64,000 nucleotides of DNA from NCBI RefSeq assembly GCF_017329565.1, contig NZ_JAFMTT010000006.1. One strand, given 5' to 3'. This document shows, piece by piece, positions 1-8,658 of this stretch. The position numbers and the translations under genes are program-made. The notes under the pieces are model-generated. The model did no database searches. It was not told where the DNA came from and worked only from the letters and a program-made list of their open reading frames with translations. The first letter of the stretch is position 1; each line of letters begins with the position of its first letter. The DNA comes from Alicyclobacillus mali (GTDB lineage Bacteria > Bacillota > Bacilli > Alicyclobacillales > Alicyclobacillaceae).

Positions 1-130
1 TGGGGGGCGGGTGTCTCTTCACAACTCTTTTATGCGCGCGGGCGGTTTTTACTTTTTGTAGGGGTGGTTTAACACAAATTGTTTTGGGGGGGGGGGGCTG
101 TTGTTTGCGCGCCGCCCGTCGCGTTAGGGG
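1..130. other. Anomalous low-complexity window start, probable contig end
   Basis: This stretch differs from the rest of the window. It has a run of 12 G at 86-97, runs of five T, and no coding frame with normal codon use. From about 130 onward the sequence becomes ordinary and leads into the cation exporter gene. The likely explanation is the poorly resolved end of an assembly contig rather than biology. No gene is called here. Confidence 0.55.
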
Positions 131-230
131 GCTGATTCTTCCATGTGGTATTGCGCGAAGGGTGAGGAACGAATATCGTGAAGGTGATCGCGGCTGTGGG
201 CCGCGGGACCACACACGAGGAGATTGAACC

Positions 231-1265
231 ATGTCCCATTCGCATCAAGGCCATCCGCATCATCACGCGCATGGTGGCGGGCACGCGCACGAAGGCGAAT
301 GGCTGCATGTGCACGCGCCGGCTGACAAGATGCGCCTTGCGTTCTGGCTGACCGCATTGGTGTTTCTCGCGGAACTCCTCGGAGGCTTTGCGTCGAACAG
401 CCTGGCACTCCTGTCGGATGCGGGTCACGTGCTCACGGACATGGCCGCGCTAGGGCTTTCGTGGTATGCGCTTCGACAGGCCGAGAGACCGTCCGACGCC
501 CGAATGACGTTCGGATACCATCGGGCGGGCATTCTCGCCGCCCTGATGAACGCGCTGCTCCTGCTCGCCGTCACCGTGTGGGTGATGGTGGAAGCCTGGA
601 ACCGGCTGCATCACCCTCGGCCGATTGAGCCGCTGTGGATGACGCTCGCCGCCCTGGTCGGAGTGGTGGTCAATCTCGGCATGGCGCTTGCCATGCGCGG
701 TGAAGACAATCTGAATGTGCAGAGCGCGGTTCTTCACATGATGGGCGACATGGCGGCGTCGCTCGGCGTGATTGCGGCGGGTGCCGTGATCGCATGGACG
801 CATTGGGACCCAATTGATCCAATTTTGAGCGTGGCCATCGCACTCGCCATCGCGTACGGCGCCATTCGGCTCGCGGGCCGCGCCACGCGCATTCTGATGG
901 AGGGGGCGCCGGCGGAAGTCAATGCGCGCGACGTGGTGGAGGCCATCCGGACGGTGGAAGGCGTCCGTGGCGTGCATGACTTGCACATCTGGTCCATCGC
1001 AAACGGCCGGAATGCGCTCTCGTGCCATGTGGAGATGGACGGCGTCAGCACCGTGTCGGAGGCGCAGGGGGTGATTCGAGAGATTGAACATCGTCTGCAC
1101 CATCTCAACATCGGCCACGTCACCGTGCAGGTGGAGGACGAGGCCCATCCTCACGATCCCGGCGTTTTCTGCGCTCAGGACGCGGGCGCGCTGCGCCACC
1201 AGGATGTCCATGGATGTGTCAATGAAGCGGACGATGAAGGTTCAAGATCACAACACCCGCGATGA
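231..1265 (+). CDS. CDF-family divalent cation exporter (CzcD/ZitB type)
   Basis: This is a membrane exporter of divalent metals such as Zn2+, Co2+ or Cd2+, driven by proton exchange. The first ~30 residues are histidine-rich (HPHHHAHGGGHAHEG type), a cytosolic metal-binding tail common in the family. About six membrane segments follow between residues 35 and 205, with the metal-site patterns HVLTD near residue 65 and HMMGD near residue 168. A cytoplasmic CDF C-terminal domain with HDLHIWS follows near residue 250. The ATG is preceded by GAGGAG with good spacing. The 3' end overlaps the convergent SMR gene by 47 bp. The tail after about residue 310 has no obvious homology pattern and may be a variable extension. 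The exact metal cannot be read from the sequence. Confidence 0.93.
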   Translation: MSHSHQGHPHHHAHGGGHAHEGEWLHVHAPADKMRLAFWLTALVFLAELLGGFASNSLALLSDAGHVLTDMAALGLSWYALRQAERPSDARMTFGYHRAGILAALMNALLLLAVTVWVMVEAWNRLHHPRPIEPLWMTLAALVGVVVNLGMALAMRGEDNLNVQSAVLHMMGDMAASLGVIAAGAVIAWTHWDPIDPILSVAIALAIAYGAIRLAGRATRILMEGAPAEVNARDVVEAIRTVEGVRGVHDLHIWSIANGRNALSCHVEMDGVSTVSEAQGVIREIEHRLHHLNIGHVTVQVEDEAHPHDPGVFCAQDAGALRHQDVHGCVNEADDEGSRSQHPR

Positions 1266-1542
1266 TCAGTCCGATGCCGACGGCCATGAGCGGTGTGACC
1301 GGTTGCCTGTAGGCGATGGCGCCGATGGCCGCGATGGCCGCGGTGCCCACGCCTGACCAGATGGCGTACGCCACGCCGATGGGGACGGTTCGAAGCGCCT
1401 GCGAAAGCGCGTAGAAGGAAAGCGCGTAGCCCAAGGCCACCGCCAGCGAAGGCCACAGCCGCGAGAAGCCGTGCGTCCATTTGAGCATCGACGTGGCGAA
1501 CACCTCGGAGGCAATGGCAACCGCCAAGAACCAACCGTTCAC
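1219..1542 (-). CDS. SMR-family small multidrug/quaternary ammonium transporter
   Basis: At 107 residues with four predicted membrane helices this matches the small multidrug resistance family (EmrE/SugE/YkkC). The conserved helix-1 glutamate lies in IASEVFATSMLK (about residue 13), the residue that couples proton and substrate movement. The central pattern PIGVAYAIWSGVGT (about residues 54-67) is diagnostic of the family. The start is GTG with an AGAGGAG ribosome site. No second SMR subunit lies beside it, so it probably works as a homodimer. It overlaps the CDF gene tail to tail. Whether it exports drugs or guanidinium-like compounds cannot be told. Confidence 0.92.
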   Translation of the reverse strand: MNGWFLAVAIASEVFATSMLKWTHGFSRLWPSLAVALGYALSFYALSQALRTVPIGVAYAIWSGVGTAAIAAIGAIAYRQPVTPLMAVGIGLIIAGVVILNLHRPLH

Positions 1543-1624
1543 AGCTTTTCACTCCTCTCTGGGAACGTCAGAGACGGGCGATCGCGCATACGCTATAGCA
1601 CAGGCGCGGTTGGGGGTGCCCGGC

Positions 1625-1729
1625 ATGACGTATCCAACGGATCAAGCATATCTCAAATGGATGGCCATTGCGGCGTTTTGCATCGCGTTTGCGCCGCTCG
1701 TGTGGCCGGTGTTGCGGGCGCGGCCCTGA
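1625..1729 (+). CDS. Small single-span membrane peptide, hypothetical
   Basis: This is a 34-residue ORF starting MTYPTDQAYLKW. A single hydrophobic segment (about residues 13-29) is followed by a basic RARP end. A G-rich ribosome-site-like stretch (TTGGGGGTG) lies just upstream of the ATG. It sits between the divergent SMR gene and cardiolipin synthase. The one-helix layout with a charged C-terminus is typical of real small membrane proteins, but there is no homology evidence. A longer upstream start at 1481 would run antisense through the SMR start, so the shorter form is preferred. Confidence 0.4.
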   Translation: MTYPTDQAYLKWMAIAAFCIAFAPLVWPVLRARP

Positions 1730-1769
1730 CGCGCCCGCGCCCGGCGCCATGCCGGAATGGAGAGCCCAT

Positions 1770-3218
1770 ATGTCGTGGTTGCACATCGCCTACTTGCTCG
1801 TTTTTGCGCTCGATCTCGTCACGGCCTGCGTGATCATTTTCGTGGAGCGGCACAACGCCGCGGTCACGTGGGCGTGGCTCATGGTACTGTTGTTCATACC
1901 AGTCGGCGGCTTTGTCCTATACGTTCTGTTTGGGCAACATATCAGCCGATACCGGTTGGCTCGATTCCGCCTCCGCAACGCGCCGTGGGTGGCGCGCGCG
2001 GCGGAGCGCCAGCACCGACAGGTCGAATCGGGACGCGCGGCGTACAGCGAGTTGGCCGCCCATCGTCACGTTGATCTTATTGCTCTGAATCTCAAGACGG
2101 CCTACGCGGTGTACACGGAGGATAATCGCGTGGACGTGTTCGTGCGCGGCGTGGACAAGTTCGAAGCTATGTTTCAAGACATCCGACAGGCCAAGGACCA
2201 CATCCATCTGGAATACTACATATTTCGTCCGGATGACCTGGGCGAGCGGCTCGTTCGCCTCCTCGCCGAGAAGGCTCGCGAAGGTGTTGAGGTCCGCCTG
2301 CTGTATGATGCGGTCGGTTGTGCCTGGACGCCGAAGTCTTTTTTCGATCCATTGGTGCGCGAGGGGGGCCAGGTGGCCGCGTTTTTCCCCTCCCGCATTC
2401 CCTACGTGAACCTCCGCATGAACAACCGCAACCATCGGAAAATCGTGGTCGTCGACGGCCGAGTCGCGTATGTGGGTGGTTTTAACGTAGGGGACGAGTA
2501 CCTGGGGAAGGACGAGCGGTTCGGCTTTTGGCGCGATACGCACCTTCGGATCGAAGGGAGCGCCATCTTGGAGCTCCAGTCCATCTTTCTGCTGGATTGG
2601 AACTCATCATCCAGATGTCCGGTCGAGTTTGACGATCGCTACTTTCCCCGCGTCCAAGGCCGGCCTGGGACGACCGGCATGCAGGTGGTGGCCAGCGGAC
2701 CCGACACCGATTGGGAACAAATTCGCAACGCCTACATCAAGATGATTTATGCTGCGAAGGAGAGCATCTACATTCAGACCCCTTATTTCGTGCCGGACGA
2801 CAGTCTGCTCACAGCCTTGAAAATCGCGAGTCTGTCAGGTGTGGATGTCAAGGTCATGCTGCCGGGCAAGCCGGATCACCTATGGGTCTTCTGGGCATCG
2901 AGGTTTTATCTGGGCGATTTGCTTCAGGCCGGGGTTGAGTGTTACCTCTACAGGGACGGGTTTCTGCACGCGAAGATGGTCGTCGCGGATCGCGAACTGG
3001 CTTCCGTCGGAACGGCGAACATCGATATCCGCAGCTTCAAGCTGAATTTTGAGGTGAACGCGCTCATGTTCGATCGCGACAAGAGCGGTCACCTCGCCGA
3101 CCTGTTCGAGCGCGACCTCGAAAAATGTGATAGATTGACACTGGAACAATATCGATCAAGGCCGAGAGCTGAGCGCATCATGGAGAGTTGTGCAAGGCTG
3201 TTGTCTCCGATCTTGTGA
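1770..3218 (+). CDS. cls: Cardiolipin synthase (phospholipase D family)
   Basis: The product condenses phosphatidylglycerol into cardiolipin at the cytoplasmic membrane. At 482 residues it has the bacterial Cls layout: two N-terminal membrane helices (about 3-24 and 33-55), then two PLD catalytic domains. Each domain has an HKD motif: HRKIVVVDGRVAYVGG about residues 223-238 and HAKMVVADRELASVGT about residues 401-416. The ATG at 1770 gives the usual family N-terminus (MSWLHIAYLL) and follows a GGAATGGAGA ribosome site. Upstream in-frame starts at 1668 and 1749 would add unlikely arginine/cysteine-rich residues. The rpiA start lies just after its stop. Confidence 0.93.
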   Translation: MSWLHIAYLLVFALDLVTACVIIFVERHNAAVTWAWLMVLLFIPVGGFVLYVLFGQHISRYRLARFRLRNAPWVARAAERQHRQVESGRAAYSELAAHRHVDLIALNLKTAYAVYTEDNRVDVFVRGVDKFEAMFQDIRQAKDHIHLEYYIFRPDDLGERLVRLLAEKAREGVEVRLLYDAVGCAWTPKSFFDPLVREGGQVAAFFPSRIPYVNLRMNNRNHRKIVVVDGRVAYVGGFNVGDEYLGKDERFGFWRDTHLRIEGSAILELQSIFLLDWNSSSRCPVEFDDRYFPRVQGRPGTTGMQVVASGPDTDWEQIRNAYIKMIYAAKESIYIQTPYFVPDDSLLTALKIASLSGVDVKVMLPGKPDHLWVFWASRFYLGDLLQAGVECYLYRDGFLHAKMVVADRELASVGTANIDIRSFKLNFEVNALMFDRDKSGHLADLFERDLEKCDRLTLEQYRSRPRAERIMESCARLLSPIL

Positions 3219-3231
3219 AGGGGCGTATGGC

Positions 3232-3906
3232 ATGGAAAAGAAGCGAATCGCGGGAGAAGAGGCCGCTAAGCGGATTCAATCCGGCATGAGGGTCGGCCTC
3301 GGCACAGGCTCGACGGCGTACTACACCATCGTCGAGGTGGGGAAGCGGGTCAGAGAAGGGCTCGACATCGTCGCCATTCCGACGTCACGTGAGACCGAAC
3401 GATTGGCGCGCGAACTTGGGATTCCCCTCACCGACTTTCGCAGTTGTCCTCGCCTGGATCTCACCATCGACGGCGCGGACGCGGTTACGCCCGATCTCCA
3501 ACTCATCAAGGGCGGAGGCGGCGCTCTGTTGCGCGAAAAGTTGGTGGCGTCCATCTCGGATGAACTCATCATTGTGGTGGATGACAGCAAGCTGTACGAC
3601 AGCCTGTCAGGCCTCGCCATCCCCGTGGAGGTGGTTCCCTTCGCGTGGGAGACGACCGCCACTCGGATCGAGCAACTCGGCGGGCGCTGGAAGTTGCGCG
3701 AGCGAAACGGCGAGGCGTTTATCACGGACAATCACAACTTCATTCTGGACACGGTGTTCGATGAGGTGGCCGATCCGGCAGATTTGGCCCGCCGTCTCAA
3801 GCTCACCACCGGCGTGGTGGATTCGGGACTGTTCATTGACATGGCGAGGGAAGTGGCGGTGGGCACGGCTGCGGGCGTGGAGTGGAGGAAAAAGCCAGGG
3901 GTTTGA
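3232..3906 (+). CDS. rpiA: Ribose-5-phosphate isomerase A
   Basis: The enzyme interconverts ribose 5-phosphate and ribulose 5-phosphate in the non-oxidative pentose phosphate pathway. At 224 residues it has the RpiA normal length. It shows the substrate loop GLGTGSTAYY (about residues 22-31), the DLTIDGADAV segment carrying the catalytic aspartate (about 78-87), and KGGGGALLREK (about 95-105) with the catalytic glutamate and lysines. The ATG at 3232 follows GAAGGGGCG and gives MEKKRIAGEEAAK, the typical N-terminus. It begins 13 bp after the cls stop, so co-transcription is likely. Confidence 0.95.
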   Translation: MEKKRIAGEEAAKRIQSGMRVGLGTGSTAYYTIVEVGKRVREGLDIVAIPTSRETERLARELGIPLTDFRSCPRLDLTIDGADAVTPDLQLIKGGGGALLREKLVASISDELIIVVDDSKLYDSLSGLAIPVEVVPFAWETTATRIEQLGGRWKLRERNGEAFITDNHNFILDTVFDEVADPADLARRLKLTTGVVDSGLFIDMAREVAVGTAAGVEWRKKPGV

Positions 3907-3969
3907 ACGCGTTAAGAGCGAATACATACGTTCGGGCGGGGCACGGTAAGGGCACGGGAGGGATTGCCC

Positions 3970-4164
3970 ATGCATGGGGAGACGCACCGCAAGCCCGGGC
4001 CGCCGATGCGCAATTTCGGTGAAAAGATGCTCGCCGAGGGAGATCGGGAGGCGATGGAACAGTGGGCCATTCGCGATACCCTTGACGAACATACGCTGAC
4101 CCCGAAGCCGGAAGACGGCAAGCGCATTGGCGAGAAGCGCACCTCGCCCATCCAGCCCCGGTAA
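3970..4164 (+). CDS. Small hydrophilic hypothetical protein
   Basis: This is a 64-residue protein rich in charged residues, prolines and glycines, with no membrane segment or cysteine. A strong GGGAGGG ribosome site lies about seven bases before the ATG at 3970. A TTG two codons earlier is possible but less well spaced. It sits alone between rpiA and the TVP38-type gene on the same strand. I recognise no family. Its composition is compatible with a small cytosolic or spore-associated protein, but nothing shows that directly. Confidence 0.6.
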   Translation: MHGETHRKPGPPMRNFGEKMLAEGDREAMEQWAIRDTLDEHTLTPKPEDGKRIGEKRTSPIQPR

Positions 4165-4275
4165 ACGGTCGCCCAGGCGGCGGGAGACAACGTGCGCCCG
4201 CCGCCCTTTGAGCGCGTTTGAACCTTTGCCGACAGTCTGATACTGTGAAAGAGAGTGGAATGATAGCGGGGAGTC

Positions 4276-4938
4276 GTGGATGTGGCGGGGTTTGTTAAGC
4301 AGTTGCTCACAGATTGGCGCACCATTGCCATGATCCTGTCGGGCGCCTTGGTGGCGGTGGTGGTTCTCTATCTGGACAGAAACCATCGGCTGACCGACTG
4401 GATTCAGTCGTGGGGATTTTGGGGCGTGATCTGGGCCATCGCCATCATGGTGATTTGGTGCCTCACTCCCATCCCGTCCGAGGGACTTCTGATCATTTTT
4501 TTGCGCGTGTTCGGGGTGGTCGCAGGCACCACCTACGCATGGATTGGATCCACCATCAGCTCGATTCTTATTTTTTTCATCGCCCGCCACTTTACGCGTA
4601 TCATGCTCCAACGTGTGAAAAATCACGAGCGTTTTGAACAAGTGAATCACTGGGTTCGCGAGTGGGGGAGTTGGGGGCTGCTTTTGGCCCGATTACTGCC
4701 CGTGCCCGCGTTCCTCGTGAACTACGTCGCCGGCATGATTCCGGCCACCTCGCTTTGGGCGTACACCTGGACGGCGGTCGTGGCCATGGTCCCTTATTAC
4801 CTCGGAGTGGCTTTGGTCTACGCTGGCGTGTTCGGAAACTGGATTTACATCCTGTTGGGGTGTATCCCGCTTGCGGCGCTCGCGTTATTCGCCGCATTAT
4901 TGCGTCGCCGCGTCGGGCGAAATGGCCACGCGAGGTAG
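4276..4938 (+). CDS. TVP38/TMEM64 (DedA superfamily, VTT domain) membrane protein
   Basis: This is a 220-residue integral membrane protein with about five or six hydrophobic segments. The SNARE-associated/VTT core is visible in the region of residues 50-190: PIPSEGLLI for the re-entrant loop, then LLARLLPVPAFLVNYVAGM for the second conserved loop. Relatives are linked to membrane lipid or proton homeostasis, and some DedA proteins flip undecaprenyl phosphate. No specific role can be assigned here. The start is GTG with a CGGGGAG site nearby. It lies upstream of the MarR gene with a 56-bp gap. Confidence 0.85.
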   Translation: MDVAGFVKQLLTDWRTIAMILSGALVAVVVLYLDRNHRLTDWIQSWGFWGVIWAIAIMVIWCLTPIPSEGLLIIFLRVFGVVAGTTYAWIGSTISSILIFFIARHFTRIMLQRVKNHERFEQVNHWVREWGSWGLLLARLLPVPAFLVNYVAGMIPATSLWAYTWTAVVAMVPYYLGVALVYAGVFGNWIYILLGCIPLAALALFAALLRRRVGRNGHAR

Positions 4939-4994
4939 TGGACCTGGACGATTCGGCGGTGGATGGTTCGCGCAAGATTTCATAGGTGGAGTGA

Positions 4995-5480
4995 ATGTGG
5001 GTGAACGGGGATCGCCTGGATATCGCACAGCGGCTCGACACGATCATGGAGCGGTTCTTTCGCGGAATGCGTTCGCAATTCTACACCGAGGATAAGTTTG
5101 GACTGACCCACACGCAGGCCTTCGTGCTCCGGCACCTGAGCGTCGTGCCGCAGGCCAAGTCGTCGGACTTGGCCCGCATCGCGGGGCTCAGCCCGGGCGC
5201 CATCACCCAGGTGTGCGACGAACTGGTCCGGTTGGGCTACGTGGAGCGCGTTCGTTCCAGCGAAGATCGGCGGGTTGTGTATGTCATTCTGACGGATCGC
5301 GGGCGTTCACATCTCCGAGAGCTGACGAGAGATCGCGCTGTGAAGATCGCGCATCTTCTGGACAAGCTCGGCGAAGAGGACGCGAGGGTGTTTCTCGAGC
5401 TGCTGGAGCGATTGGTCACCATCATGGACGAGCAACCTTGTGGCACGAGCCCGCGTTCCAGGCAGGAGGGTGAAACATGA
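4995..5480 (+). CDS. MarR-family transcriptional regulator
   Basis: This 161-residue protein has the MarR winged-helix fold: a dimerisation helix at the N-terminus, the HTH around residues 50-85 (SSDLARIAGLSPGAITQVCDEL) and the beta wing with SSEDRRVVYVILTDRG (about 88-103). It probably represses nearby genes in response to a small ligand. Its stop overlaps the ATG of the following dehydrogenase by four bases (ATGA), so the two are translationally coupled and that gene is the best candidate target. An AGGTGGAGTGA ribosome site precedes the ATG. Confidence 0.9.
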   Translation: MWVNGDRLDIAQRLDTIMERFFRGMRSQFYTEDKFGLTHTQAFVLRHLSVVPQAKSSDLARIAGLSPGAITQVCDELVRLGYVERVRSSEDRRVVYVILTDRGRSHLRELTRDRAVKIAHLLDKLGEEDARVFLELLERLVTIMDEQPCGTSPRSRQEGET

Positions 5481-6349
5481 CCATTGGATGGATGGGCCTT
5501 GGCCTCATGGGCGAGCGCATGGTCAAGCGAGTCGCGGCACTGGGCGAGGACGTGATCGCCTACAATCGTTCACCGAAAACGATTCAGGATCTGCCCGCCA
5601 ACGTACGGGTGACGCAGAATCCGCTTGAGGCAGTGCAGGGCTGTCGGTTCACGTTTGTGATGTTGGCTGACGCGGGGGCGGTGGAAGCGGCGTTGTTCGA
5701 TTCAGGTGCTATCGATGCCGCTGGAACTGGTTCCATCGTGGTCAACATGAGCACGGTGGGTGTGGAAGACTCGATACGGCTTGCGGCCCGCGTTGAAGGG
5801 CGCGGCGTGGGGTATGTCGAGTCCCCGGTCCTCGGAACCACCAAACCTGCCGAGGAAGGGAAGCTCGTGGCGCTGGTGGCCGGCAGGGAGGCGATCGTGG
5901 AGGCGGCGCTTCCGTACTTGCGAACGATGGCGCATGTGATTCACCGGTTGGGCAACGTTGGCAATGGCGCTGCGATGAAGCTCATGGTGAATTATCTGTT
6001 GGCGACGTCGATGTTGTCACTGGGAGAGGCGCTCGCCTTTGCCGATCGGGCGGGGTTTGACGTTCATACAGCGCTCGATGTCCTGGCCACGAGTTCCGTG
6101 TGGCCGGGCGTCTACGCCGGCAAGCGCGGCATGATTGAAGCGAAGGACTTCGCACCGCAATTTCCAGTGAAACACTTGGCGAAGGACGTCCGTCTGTTTA
6201 CGGAGGCCAGTGAACATTGGCGGGCTCGGACGCCCATCGCGGGACTCGCACGGGACCTGTTGCGCCGCGCGTCTGCGGGAACGTTCGCCGATCTCGACAT
6301 GGCCGCGCTCTCTGCCTGGTTCCGAGACGACCGACAGGACCAGACGTGA
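5477..6349 (+). CDS. NAD(P)-dependent beta-hydroxyacid dehydrogenase (3-hydroxyisobutyrate dehydrogenase family)
   Basis: The protein has 290 residues. Its N-terminal Rossmann fold begins with GWMGLGLMGERM (about residues 4-15), and it has the all-helical C-terminal domain of the family. The substrate segment VESPVLGTTKPAEEGKL (about 116-132) matches the family DAPVSGG-type loop. The catalytic lysine region is GNGAAMKLMVNYLLA (about 162-176). Members oxidise 3-hydroxyisobutyrate, tartronate semialdehyde or related acids, or act as glyoxylate/succinate-semialdehyde reductases. Substrate is not readable from the sequence. It overlaps the MarR gene by four bases. Confidence 0.88.
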   Translation: MTIGWMGLGLMGERMVKRVAALGEDVIAYNRSPKTIQDLPANVRVTQNPLEAVQGCRFTFVMLADAGAVEAALFDSGAIDAAGTGSIVVNMSTVGVEDSIRLAARVEGRGVGYVESPVLGTTKPAEEGKLVALVAGREAIVEAALPYLRTMAHVIHRLGNVGNGAAMKLMVNYLLATSMLSLGEALAFADRAGFDVHTALDVLATSSVWPGVYAGKRGMIEAKDFAPQFPVKHLAKDVRLFTEASEHWRARTPIAGLARDLLRRASAGTFADLDMAALSAWFRDDRQDQT

Positions 6350-6387
6350 AGCGGTAGCGGTAGCACCTGGCGCAAGGAGGCTTTTTC

Positions 6388-7542
6388 GTGGACCTCAGTT
6401 TGGTGATCCCGACGTACAATGAGCGAGACAATATTCACCCCTTGGTGGAACGGATTCATCGGGCTCTGGACCCTTTGGGGATTGCCTATGAGATTTGGTT
6501 CGTCGATGACAGCAGCGACGATACGGTCGCTGTCCTGCGAGATTTGGAGGCCCGGGATCCCGTCGTTCACGTGTTTCACCGCGAGCTCGAGCGCGGCCTC
6601 GCGAGCGCGGTCGTGCGTGGATTCGAAAGGGCGCAGGGCAGGTACCTGGTGGTGATGGACGCCGATTTGCAGCATCCGCCCGAGCTGTTGCCGGCCATCT
6701 ACCAGCGCTTGGTGGACGGGATCGACGTGGTGATTCCAAGCCGTTTCGTGGAGGGGGGCTCGGATGGCGGGCTGGGTCCGCTGCGAAAGCTCATCTCGTG
6801 GACGGCGCGGGTCATCGGGCAGCTTGCGCTCCATCGTCTGCGCAGGATTTCGGATTGCACGAGCGGCTTCTTCGGACTGCGGCGAGACGTGATCGAAGGC
6901 GCCGATTTGAACCCTATCGGATGGAAAATATTGATTGAGGTCTTGGTGAAAGGCCGCTACCGCAGCGTGCACGAAATTGCGTACGAATTTGTGGCGCGCG
7001 ACTTCGGCGAGTCGAAAATGAGCCTGCGAGAACAGTGGAACTACTTTCGCCACCTCGTGCGATTGGTGAGCCAGAGCCCGCCGGATCGCAGGTTCTTTCT
7101 CTTTTGCCTCATCGGCCTGTCTGGCGTGATCGTGAACGAAGCGGTCTTGATCCTCCTGTTGTACGGATTTCACGCGCGCGATACGGTGGCATCGGTCGTC
7201 GCATCGCTCGTGGCCATGCTGAACAATTATTTATGGAACGATCGCGTCACGTGGAAATCCGAATCCTCCGGACGTGGGTGGGGATGGAAGCTGCCGATGT
7301 TTGTCGGCATTTCGGCCGTCGGGATCGCCATCACGACGCTGGTCATGCGCGCCTGCGAGGGAGTTGGTGTGCCTGTTCCCCTGGGCCAGGCCATCGGCAT
7401 CCTGGTGTCGACCACGTGGTCGTATTGGATGAATAGCCGTGTGACCTGGCGAAATATCGAACGCGCATCGCGCGGCGATGCGATTGTGGTGACGCGAGAA
7501 TCTGTGCGGGATGCGCTCGTGAGGGCCAAATCGGGAGCCTGA
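6388..7542 (+). CDS. GT2 glycosyltransferase fused to GtrA-like membrane domain
   Basis: Residues 1-240 form a family 2 glycosyltransferase of the dolichol/polyprenol-phosphate mannosyltransferase type: LSLVIPTYNERDNI at the N-terminus, DDSSDDT (about 36-42) and VMDADLQHPPE (about 88-98) for nucleotide-sugar and metal binding. Residues 240-365 contain four hydrophobic helices of the GtrA family, with LNNYLWNDRVTW and YWMNSRVTW motifs. The fusion suggests synthesis and translocation of a lipid-linked sugar for wall polymer or glycolipid decoration. It converges with an LCP wall-polymer ligase gene (8-bp gap), a fitting neighbour. The start is GTG with a GCAAGGAGG site. Confidence 0.9.
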   Translation: MDLSLVIPTYNERDNIHPLVERIHRALDPLGIAYEIWFVDDSSDDTVAVLRDLEARDPVVHVFHRELERGLASAVVRGFERAQGRYLVVMDADLQHPPELLPAIYQRLVDGIDVVIPSRFVEGGSDGGLGPLRKLISWTARVIGQLALHRLRRISDCTSGFFGLRRDVIEGADLNPIGWKILIEVLVKGRYRSVHEIAYEFVARDFGESKMSLREQWNYFRHLVRLVSQSPPDRRFFLFCLIGLSGVIVNEAVLILLLYGFHARDTVASVVASLVAMLNNYLWNDRVTWKSESSGRGWGWKLPMFVGISAVGIAITTLVMRACEGVGVPVPLGQAIGILVSTTWSYWMNSRVTWRNIERASRGDAIVVTRESVRDALVRAKSGA

Positions 7543-7549
7543 GGCACCG

Positions 7550-8584
7550 TCAGCGGGGTGCGGTTGGACGCTTGCTGGCGTCCTTGGCATCTAGGTCGTC
7601 TGGCGGGAGCCATGTCCGCGTCTCGCGGGGATCTTGAATGACGCGCGGTGGCGCTTCGCCATCCGCGAAAAACCGTTTCGCCACGTACCGGGCTTCCACG
7701 GGATTGACCACCCAATAGCTCAGGTCGCCTGGGATGGATGGGTCGGGATCGTGAAAGGACCCGGGCAACGTCGTGTGCACCGTCCGGTACGCCTGATACT
7801 GCGGCGCGTGCGCCGCCAGGCGTGAAAGGTCGCCGAGGGACATATCGGTGTCGATCATCTTCCAGGCGTCAATGGCAACTTCGGGGAGTCGCGGCAGCGT
7901 CTGCGGGCGCAGGAGCTGGTCCTTGAGCGCCATCAAGAAGGCCTGTTGCCGCTCGGTTCGCCCAATGTCCCCGAGTGCGTCGTGGCGATAGCGGACAAAC
8001 TGAAGGGCCTGCTCTCCGTTCAAGTGGTGCCTGCCCTTGCGCAGGTGAATGACGCCGTACACCTTATCTCCTGTGCGATAGTCCATGTTTCGCGGCACAT
8101 CGATGTCGAGGCCGCCGATGCTGTCGACCATGTTCACGAGCGCATCGAATCGGATGATGGCGTAGTGATCGATGGGAAGTCCAATCAGGTGCTCCACGAG
8201 CATGCAGGTTTCTTCCGGACCGCCGCTCGCCAGGGCTTCGTTGATTTTGTGGTAGCGCCCATCGGGGAAGGCCACCTGGGTGTCGCGCGGAATGGAGAGG
8301 AGTTCAACTCGGCGATGGCTGTCATCCAGGCTCGCGACGAGGAGCACGTCGGCATTCCCGCGCGGGTCTTGGGGCCGCTTGTCGCTGCCCAGGACGAGAA
8401 TGGTCTCCCGGCCTTTGAGGCGCGTGGTGCCCGGATCCGTGGCGGTCCAGCTCGACGGCGTGATCGCAGGATTTGAGCCGTGCGCGTGCACAGGCGGTTT
8501 TTCTGCCCGATGCCAGACGAGTCCCGTGCCCATGGCCGCCGCGGCCAATGCCGTCCACGCCAACCGCCGACCGTGTCGTTTCAA
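7550..8584 (-). CDS. LytR-CpsA-Psr (LCP) family cell-wall polymer ligase
   Basis: This is a 344-residue type II membrane protein with one N-terminal hydrophobic anchor (about residues 9-25) and an extracellular LCP domain. Hallmarks are ILVLGSDKRPQ (about 64-74), the arginine-rich segment VELLSIPRDTQVAFP (about 92-106), and FVRYRHDALGDIGRTERQQAF (residues about 196-215), which binds the polyprenyl pyrophosphate. LCP enzymes attach teichoic acid-like polymers to peptidoglycan. The C-terminal ~70 residues form a variable tail. The start is TTG with GGGAGGGATCCCCC upstream on the minus strand. Confidence 0.9.
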   Translation of the reverse strand: MKRHGRRLAWTALAAAAMGTGLVWHRAEKPPVHAHGSNPAITPSSWTATDPGTTRLKGRETILVLGSDKRPQDPRGNADVLLVASLDDSHRRVELLSIPRDTQVAFPDGRYHKINEALASGGPEETCMLVEHLIGLPIDHYAIIRFDALVNMVDSIGGLDIDVPRNMDYRTGDKVYGVIHLRKGRHHLNGEQALQFVRYRHDALGDIGRTERQQAFLMALKDQLLRPQTLPRLPEVAIDAWKMIDTDMSLGDLSRLAAHAPQYQAYRTVHTTLPGSFHDPDPSIPGDLSYWVVNPVEARYVAKRFFADGEAPPRVIQDPRETRTWLPPDDLDAKDASKRPTAPR

Positions 8585-8658
8585 GGGGGATCCCTCCCAT
8601 CTCCTCGTTATCGTGTGAGGAGATGGGAATCTTTATACCAGCGACGCTGGGGAGCCCA

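Noticed and set aside
1668..1769. N-terminal extension of cardiolipin synthase
   Set aside because: It is arginine- and cysteine-rich, unlike the family N-terminus, and a better start with ribosome site lies at 1770.
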